This document shows, piece by piece, positions 1-5,988 of a DNA stretch of 5,988 nt. A program made the position numbers and the translations under genes. A model generated the notes under the pieces. It was not told where the DNA came from. It did no database searches and was given only the letters and a program-made list of their open reading frames with translations. Source of the DNA: JACQAI01 sp035507915 (lineage in GTDB: Bacteria; Pseudomonadota; Alphaproteobacteria; Elsterales; Elsteraceae); assembly GCA_035507915.1 (NCBI GenBank), contig DATJNS010000071.1:1-5988 (forward strand), read 5' to 3'. Every line of letters begins with the position of its first letter. The first letter of the stretch is position 1.

Positions 1-13
1 CAGCCGCCCGCCG

Positions 14-2454
<2,441 letters not shown>

Positions 2455-2458
<4 letters not shown>

Positions 2459-2480
2459 GATGGCGTCATCATACTCCTAA
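2455..2480 (-). promoter_or_regulatory. gyrB translation initiation region with distant Shine-Dalgarno, mini-ORF and hairpin
   Basis: Reading the minus strand, AGGAG (2478-2474) is the only good Shine-Dalgarno ahead of gyrB, but 15 bases separate it from the ATG at 2458, which is too far for normal initiation. An ATGATG (2472-2467) sits between them. The second ATG is 4 bases from AGGAG and opens a frame M-T-P-S-stop, or M-M-T-P-S from the first ATG. Its TGA (2457-2455) overlaps the gyrB start as ATGA. The same bases form a possible hairpin, ATGATG (2472-2467) and CATCAT (2462-2457) around a four-base ACGC loop, which would pair the first two bases of the gyrB start codon. All of this is read directly. 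That it couples or gates gyrB translation is inference. Confidence 0.5.
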
Positions 2481-2493
2481 AGGCGTGTCAGGG

Positions 2494-3696
2494 CTAAGGA
2501 ATCTCGCCCTGGAACAGCGCCGATTCGGCGACCGAAAGCCACTCCGCAGCGGCCCCCAGCGGGCGGAACAAAACGGGATCGGTGCCGGTCAGCCAGGCCT
2601 GGCCGGAAAGCGCCCGGAGCTCGTCGAACAGGGCGGTCCGGCGCACCTCGTCCAGGTGCGCGGCGATCTCGTCGAGCAGCAGCACGGGCGGCACCCCGGT
2701 CGTGGCATGCAGCAGCCGCGCATAGGCCAGCTGTAGCGCGACCAGCAGCGCCTTCTGCTCGCCCGTCGAGCAGCGCTCGGCGGGCGCCGCCTTGGCGCGA
2801 TGGCGCACCTTGAGGTCGGTCCGGTGCACGCCGCGCGTGGTCGTGCCGGTTTCCGCGTCGAGCGCGCGCTGGGCCGCCAGCACGCCCCGGAAGGTCTCCT
2901 CGAGCGCCAGCGCCGGCTGCCGGTCGAGCGCCTGCTCGAGCTCGCCGTCGAGCGTCACGTCGGCAGCCGGGAACGGCCCGACGCCGAGCGCCACCGCGTG
3001 CGCCAGCTGGTCGCACAGCGCCCGCCGCGCCGCCGCGGTGGCGACGGCATGGCGCGCCATGGTGTCCTCCAGCGCATCGAGCCAGCGCGCATCGGCGCGC
3101 CCCTCGCGCAAAAGGCGCGCGCGCTCGCGCATGGCGTGCTCGTAGGCGCCGAGACGCCCGGCATGGTGCGGATCGCGCCCCTGCACCAGCCGATCGAGGA
3201 AGCGCCGCCGGCCGGAGGCGCCCTCGACGAACAATCGGTCCATCGCCGGCGTCAGCCAGGCGACGGTGAGGAGCTCGCTCAACGCCGACTGGCCGCGCCT
3301 GGGCGCGCCGTCGATGCGCAGCGCGCGCCGCTCGACGCCGTCCTCACGCTCGAGCCCGGTGCCGACCATGACCGGCCCCGTGCCGGTATCGACCGTCGCC
3401 GCGACCGCCCACGGCGGGTCTTGGTGCACCTCGGCGATCGCGCCGGAGTCTCGGGCGCTCGCGCCTGCGGCTGCCGCGCCGTTGACGCGCTGCACCTCAC
3501 CGAGCGCGGCGCGCCGCAGTCCGCGGCCGGGCGCCAGGAACGACAGCGCCTCGAGCAGGTTGGTCTTGCCGGCGCCGTTGGGGCCGGTCAGCACGACGAT
3601 GCGGCCGTCGAACCGGAGGTCGGCGGCGTCGTAGGAGCGGAAATTCTGGAGCTGCAGCCGGGTAATCGCCGGGACGCAGCGGGACGGCGGATTCAC
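2494..3696 (-). CDS. recF: DNA replication and repair protein RecF (SMC-like ATPase)
   Basis: RecF is a cytoplasmic ABC/SMC-family ATPase that, with RecO and RecR, helps place RecA on gapped DNA bound by SSB during recombinational repair and restart of stalled forks. Numbered from the GTG at 3696 (400 residues), the protein has Walker A GPNGAGKTN (38-46), the ABC signature CSTGEQKALL (309-318), Walker B VLLLDEIAAHLD (338-349) with the catalytic Glu at 343, and GVHRTDL (289-295) at the position of the family's GPHR-type motif. The ITRLQLQNFRSY strand (11-22) is the usual N-terminal start of the ATPase fold. Start choice is uncertain. A TTG (3699-3697) directly precedes the GTG, neither has a Shine-Dalgarno, and no ATG is available in frame. 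GTG is preferred because the predicted transcription start falls on it. An Ala/Gly-rich stretch at about 71-93 looks like an insertion. Stop is TAG (2496-2494), 35 bases ahead of gyrB. Confidence 0.95.
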   Translation of the reverse strand: MNPPSRCVPAITRLQLQNFRSYDAADLRFDGRIVVLTGPNGAGKTNLLEALSFLAPGRGLRRAALGEVQRVNGAAAAGASARDSGAIAEVHQDPPWAVAATVDTGTGPVMVGTGLEREDGVERRALRIDGAPRRGQSALSELLTVAWLTPAMDRLFVEGASGRRRFLDRLVQGRDPHHAGRLGAYEHAMRERARLLREGRADARWLDALEDTMARHAVATAAARRALCDQLAHAVALGVGPFPAADVTLDGELEQALDRQPALALEETFRGVLAAQRALDAETGTTTRGVHRTDLKVRHRAKAAPAERCSTGEQKALLVALQLAYARLLHATTGVPPVLLLDEIAAHLDEVRRTALFDELRALSGQAWLTGTDPVLFRPLGAAAEWLSVAESALFQGEIP

Positions 3697-3717
3697 CAAA
3701 TCAATATAGGGATTTGG
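3696..3717. repeat. 7-bp inverted repeat bracketing the recF -10 (operator-like)
   Basis: On the plus strand CCAAATC (3696-3702) and GATTTGG (3711-3717) are perfect reverse complements separated by 8 bases. The intervening bases contain the -10 hexamer, and the left arm overlaps the TTG/GTG start codons of recF. If transcription starts at 3696, most of the repeat is not in the RNA, so a DNA-level operator is more natural than an RNA hairpin. A perfect 7-bp repeat of this kind is expected a few times by chance in 6 kb, so position, not rarity, is the argument. Confidence 0.45.
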
Positions 3718-3731
3718 ACGCTCGATTTCAG
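3703..3731 (-). promoter_or_regulatory. putative sigma-70-type promoter for recF(-gyrB)
   Basis: On the minus strand, CTGAAA (3731-3726) matches the -35 consensus TTGACA at four of six positions. After an exact 17-base spacer, TATATT (3708-3703) matches TATAAT at five of six. It stands out as an AT-rich patch in otherwise GC-rich DNA. Six bases separate the -10 from the G of the recF GTG codon at 3696, so a start at the usual distance would give a leaderless recF message. It could also drive gyrB, since only 35 bases separate the two genes and I see no terminator. Support is pattern match only. Confidence 0.5.
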
Positions 3732-3734
3732 CCG

Positions 3735-3753
3735 TTGCGGGGCCTTGCGGGGC
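3735..3753. repeat. two direct repeats of TTGCGGGGC at 10-bp spacing
   Basis: TTGCGGGGC occurs at 3735-3743 and again at 3745-3753 on the plus strand, with a period of 10 bp, close to one helical turn. The pair lies just upstream of the proposed recF -35, centred near -43 and -53 relative to a start at 3696, where an activator or repressor would bind one DNA face. GC-rich composition makes short repeats common, so function is unproven. Confidence 0.4.
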
Positions 3754-3756
3754 GAC

Positions 3757-3780
3757 CCGACTGCGCTCGGCCCCATGGGG
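3757..3780. repeat. palindrome and small hairpin just after dnaN
   Basis: CCCCATGGGG (3771-3780) is a perfect 10-bp palindrome starting 14 bases beyond the dnaN stop codon. Adjacent to it, CCGA (3757-3760) and TCGG (3767-3770) form a 4-bp stem around CTGCGC. These could fold at the 3' end of dnaN RNA, but no T-run follows on the minus strand, so this is not a canonical intrinsic terminator. Confidence 0.3.
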
Positions 3781-3793
3781 ATAGGCGTGCTCG

Positions 3794-4912
3794 TCAGACC
3801 CGCATCGGCATCAGGACGTAGAGCGCGCTCATGTCGGAAAGGTCGCGCACGATCGTCGGCGAGGCCGAGTCGGCCATCATGAACTGCGCGCCGTCGCCCT
3901 CGATCTGCTGGGTGATGTCGAGCAGGTAGCGCGAATTGAAGCCGATCTCGATCGGGCTCGACTTGTAGGTGACCTCGAGCTCCTCGGTCGCGCTGCCGGC
4001 TTCCGGGCTGGTCGCCGACAGGACCAGCGTGCCGTTGTTGAGCGTCAGCTTCACGGCGCGGCTCTTCTCGGTCGAGATCGTCGCAACGCGGTCGACCGCC
4101 TCGGCGAACGTCTTGCAGTCGACCTCCATGACCTTGTCGTTCGACTGCGGGATCACGCGCTCGTAGTCCGGGAAGGTGCCGTCGATCAGCTTCGAGCTCA
4201 GCACCACGTCGTCGAACGCGAAGCGCACGCGCGTGTCGGACAAAGACACGCCGACCGAGCTCTCGGTCTCCTCGATCAGCTTGCGCAGCTCGGTCACGGT
4301 CTTGCGCGGCAGGATGACGCCCGGCATGCCGGACGCGCCCTCGGGGAGGGCCATCTCGACGCGCGCCAGGCGGTGGCCGTCGGTCGCGACCGCGCGCAGC
4401 ACCTGCACCTCGTTGCTGCGCGTGGCGTGCAAATAGATGCCGTTCAGGTAGTAGCGCGTCTCCTCGGTCGAGATCGCGAAGCGGGTGCGGTCGATCAGGC
4501 TCTTCAGCTCGGCGCCGGCGAGCGTGAAGCTGTGATTCAGCGCGTCGCCGCTGATCGCCGGAAAGTCCGACGTCGGCAGCGCCGGCAGGGTGAAGTTGGA
4601 GCGCCCGGCGCGCACCGTCAGACGCTCCTTGTCGCCGCCGCCGTCGAGCTCGATCTCGGCGCCTTCGGGCAGCTTGCGCACGATGTCATAGAGCGTGTGG
4701 GCCGGCGCGGTGGTGGCGCCGCTCGCGCCGACATGGGCGGGCGCGCGCTCGACGATGTCGAGGTCCATGTCGGTCGCGGTCAGCGCGATCCGGTCGTCAT
4801 GGGCCTGGATCAGCACATTGGCCAGAATCGGGATGGTGTTGCGCCGCTCCACGACGCTCTGGACGTGACCCAGGCTCTTCAACAGCGACCCGCGTTCGAT
4901 GGTCAGTTTCAT
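3794..4912 (-). CDS. dnaN: DNA polymerase III subunit beta (sliding clamp)
   Basis: DnaN forms the ring-shaped homodimer that encircles DNA and tethers Pol III and other polymerases, MutS, ligase and the Hda-type DnaA inactivator. The 372-residue product has the normal length for three repeated clamp domains (about 1-125, 130-250, 250-372). Clamp features visible are YYLNGIYLH (154-162), ATDGHRLA (176-183), LIDGTFPDYERVIP (242-255) and the C-terminal VLMPMRV, which contributes to the hydrophobic pocket for client peptides. The last residue is Val where E. coli has Leu. The start is the ATG at 4912 because MKLTIERGSLLKSL matches the normal family N terminus. The frame stays open upstream to an ATG at 4969. 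The Shine-Dalgarno is weak (GGA 3 bases before the ATG). It lies 170 bases after dnaA and is likely transcribed both from the dnaA side and from its own promoter near 5000. Stop is TGA (3796-3794). Confidence 0.98.
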   Translation of the reverse strand: MKLTIERGSLLKSLGHVQSVVERRNTIPILANVLIQAHDDRIALTATDMDLDIVERAPAHVGASGATTAPAHTLYDIVRKLPEGAEIELDGGGDKERLTVRAGRSNFTLPALPTSDFPAISGDALNHSFTLAGAELKSLIDRTRFAISTEETRYYLNGIYLHATRSNEVQVLRAVATDGHRLARVEMALPEGASGMPGVILPRKTVTELRKLIEETESSVGVSLSDTRVRFAFDDVVLSSKLIDGTFPDYERVIPQSNDKVMEVDCKTFAEAVDRVATISTEKSRAVKLTLNNGTLVLSATSPEAGSATEELEVTYKSSPIEIGFNSRYLLDITQQIEGDGAQFMMADSASPTIVRDLSDMSALYVLMPMRV

Positions 4913-4969
4913 GGTCCGATTCGCAACCGAGGGCTTCGGCCGCCGCCTCTTCTTGCGGGCGCGCGCCAT
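4913..4969 (-). other. possible in-frame basic N-terminal extension of DnaN
   Basis: An ATG at 4969 is in frame with dnaN and would add 19 residues, MARARKKRRRPKPSVANRT, with nine Lys/Arg. A GGCGG lies 4 bases before this ATG, and the proposed promoter start (about 4990) is upstream of it, so it would be in the message. The clamp family normally begins at the later Met, so I take this as leader sequence that happens to be open, with low confidence in translation. Confidence 0.2.
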
Positions 4970-4996
4970 CGCGCCGCCGGTGAAAAAAGGATGCGC

Positions 4997-5005
4997 ACTA
5001 TATCA
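4997..5005 (-). promoter_or_regulatory. putative extended -10 promoter for dnaN
   Basis: The minus strand reads TG-A-TATAGT (5005-4997), an extended -10 with five of six matches in the hexamer, AT-rich against GC-rich surroundings. No convincing -35 lies 16-18 bases upstream (the best there is CTTCCC or GCTTCC), which is tolerable for extended -10 promoters. A start near 4990 gives a leader of about 78 bases before the ATG at 4912. Confidence 0.4.
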
Positions 5006-5038
5006 CGGAGCGCGCGCCGGGAAGCGGCTTTCGGGTCG

Positions 5039-5051
5039 GCCGGGGACCGGC
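5039..5051 (-). other. short GC hairpin downstream of dnaA
   Basis: GCCGG and CCGGC pair around a three-base loop, 31-43 bases past the dnaA stop. No T-run follows, so it is at most a stabilising or pausing structure in the dnaA 3' region. Such 5-bp GC stems arise readily by chance in DNA of this composition. Confidence 0.2.
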
Positions 5052-5082
5052 TTCGAGGGCGGCTTCGCCGTCGGACCGATCT

Positions 5083-5988
5083 TCAGCACTCGAGCATCCG
5101 GCGCAACAGCTCGACGTCCTCGGCGAGCGCCGGATCGGCCGCTTTCAGCTCCTCGATCTTGCGTACCGCGTGCATCACGGTGGTGTGGTCGCGGCCGCCG
5201 AACTTGCGGCCGATCTCGGGCAGCGAGCGCGAGGTCAGCACCTTGGCGAGATACATCGCGACCTGACGCGGCCGCGCGACCGCGCGGGCGCGGCGCGCCG
5301 AGCTCATGTCGGCGATGCGGATCGTGTAGTGCTCGGCGACGCGCTTCTGGATCTCCTCGATGGTGACGCGCCGGTCGTTGGCGCGCAGCAGATCGTGCAG
5401 CACCTCCTGGGTGCTCTCGAGCGTGATGTCGCGGCCGACCAGGGTGGCATGGGCGACGATGCGGTTGAGCGCGCCCTCGAGCTCGCGCACGTTCGACTGG
5501 ATCTTGTGGGCGAGGAACTCCATCACCTTCTGCGGGATCTGCGCCTGCAGCTGCTCGGCCTTCGACTGCAGGATGCCGAGCCGAAGCTCGTAGGTCGTCG
5601 GATGGATGTCGGCCACCAGGCCCCAACCGAGGCGCGAGCGCAGCCGCTCCTCCAGCCCTTCGAGGTCGGACGGCGACTTGTCGGCCGAGATCACGACCTG
5701 GCGGTTCTGGTCGACCAGCGCGTTGAAGGTGTGGAAGAACTCCTCCTGGGTCGAGTCCTTGCCGCTGATGAACTGGACGTCGTCGATCATCAGCACGTCG
5801 ACCGAGCGGAACTGCTCCTTGAACGCGACGGTGTCGCGGAAGCGCAACGCGCGGATGAACTGGTACATGAACTTCTCGGCCGACAGATAGATGACCCGGC
5901 GCTTGGGATCGCGCGTGCGGATCTCCCAGGCGATCGCGTGCATCAGGTGGGTCTTGCCGAGGCCGACGCCGCCGTAGAGGAACAGGGG
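5083..5988 (-). CDS. dnaA: chromosomal replication initiator protein DnaA (partial, 5' end beyond the window)
   Basis: DnaA is the AAA+ initiator that binds origin DnaA boxes, oligomerises with ATP and melts oriC. The frame is open to the window edge, leaving 301 codons. The fragment aligns without net gaps to E. coli at an offset of about 166 residues, so domains I-II and the start of domain III are missing. Fragment motifs are Walker A GGVGLGKTH (6-14, Lys12), Walker B VLMIDD (65-70), the sensor/box VII region ERLRSRLGWG with the arginine-finger Arg at 119, and sensor 2 NVRELEGALNR (166-176, Arg168). The domain IV helix-turn-helix follows, with ARPRQVAMYLAK (238-249) and the family signature GGRDHTTVMHAVRKIE (264-279), which contacts the DnaA box. 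The C terminus RRMLEC ends at TGA (5085-5083). An in-frame Met at 5943 is not the start because the Walker A precedes it. dnaN follows after 170 bases. Confidence 0.97.
   Translation of the reverse strand, partial: PLFLYGGVGLGKTHLMHAIAWEIRTRDPKRRVIYLSAEKFMYQFIRALRFRDTVAFKEQFRSVDVLMIDDVQFISGKDSTQEEFFHTFNALVDQNRQVVISADKSPSDLEGLEERLRSRLGWGLVADIHPTTYELRLGILQSKAEQLQAQIPQKVMEFLAHKIQSNVRELEGALNRIVAHATLVGRDITLESTQEVLHDLLRANDRRVTIEEIQKRVAEHYTIRIADMSSARRARAVARPRQVAMYLAKVLTSRSLPEIGRKFGGRDHTTVMHAVRKIEELKAADPALAEDVELLRRMLEC

Noticed and set aside
2467..2496. Possible gyrB promoter: TATGAT (2473-2468) and CTGACA (2490-2485 region)
   Set aside because: The good -35-like and -10-like hexamers are only 12 bases apart, and the sequence 17-18 bases above TATGAT matches the -35 at just three positions. 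The TATGAT is better explained by the ATGATG near the ribosome site.
2800..3882. 360-codon plus-strand open frame spanning recF, the spacer and the end of dnaN
   Set aside because: Again codon-on-codon antisense to recF, low-complexity and Arg/Ala-rich, crossing two real genes. Treated as a shadow.
4980..5018. T6 run on the minus strand (4988-4983) as a dnaA terminator
   Set aside because: The only stem ahead of it is a weak GCGC/GCGC pairing with a long loop, and the run sits just downstream of the proposed dnaN -10.
4913..5082. oriC in the dnaA-dnaN spacer
   Set aside because: No TTATNCACA-like DnaA boxes, no AT-rich unwinding tract and no 13-mer repeats are visible. The spacer is GC-rich apart from the -10 patch. 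The origin may lie upstream of dnaA or elsewhere.
3697..5082. CtrA boxes (TTAA-N7-TTAA)
   Set aside because: No TTAA pair with the right spacing is present in either spacer.
4373..5266. 297-codon plus-strand open frame opposite dnaN and the dnaA end
   Set aside because: In register with dnaN codons and without domain features. The opposing strand encodes clear DnaN and DnaA.

Overview
The window is a compact, single-strand housekeeping block from the bacterial replication-initiation neighbourhood. On the minus strand, in transcription order, it holds dnaA (5' end cut off by the window edge), dnaN, recF and gyrB. GC content is high (roughly two thirds by eye) and the protein sequences look alphaproteobacterial. 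Examples are the DnaA stretch WGLVADIHPTTYELRLGIL, the DnaN start MKLTIERGSLLKSLGHVQSV, the RecF signature CSTGEQKALL, and a GyrB with the large insertion in its TOPRIM half that is typical of proteobacteria. I cannot place it reliably below class level.

Layout, right to left. Positions 5988-5083 are the last 301 codons of dnaA, beginning just before the Walker A motif. A 170-base spacer (5082-4913) carries a small GC hairpin, a plausible extended -10 promoter, and an open reading frame that could extend DnaN at its N terminus by 19 basic residues. dnaN runs 4912-3794. A second spacer of about 97 bases (3793-3697) is unusually structured. It holds a perfect CCCCATGGGG palindrome, two GC-rich direct repeats one helical turn apart, and a -35/-10 pair whose predicted transcription start falls on the recF GTG codon. 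A 7-bp inverted repeat brackets that -10. recF runs 3696-2494. A 35-base spacer then leads to gyrB (2458-14), with a strong Shine-Dalgarno placed unusually far from the gyrB ATG and an intervening five-codon reading frame and hairpin. Only 13 bases lie beyond the gyrB stop. There is no gene-free stretch longer than 300 bases.

The genes form a coherent set. DnaA opens the origin, DnaN is the sliding clamp that processive polymerase and regulatory inactivation of DnaA depend on, RecF helps load RecA at gaps at stalled forks, and GyrB is the ATPase subunit of DNA gyrase, which removes positive supercoils ahead of the fork. All are intact except the edge-truncated dnaA. I see no mobile element, tRNA, rRNA, CRISPR array or novel multi-gene system. 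The points worth a second look are regulatory: the possible leaderless recF promoter with operator-like repeats, the odd gyrB translation start, and GANTC (CcrM-type) sites close to all three visible gene starts.
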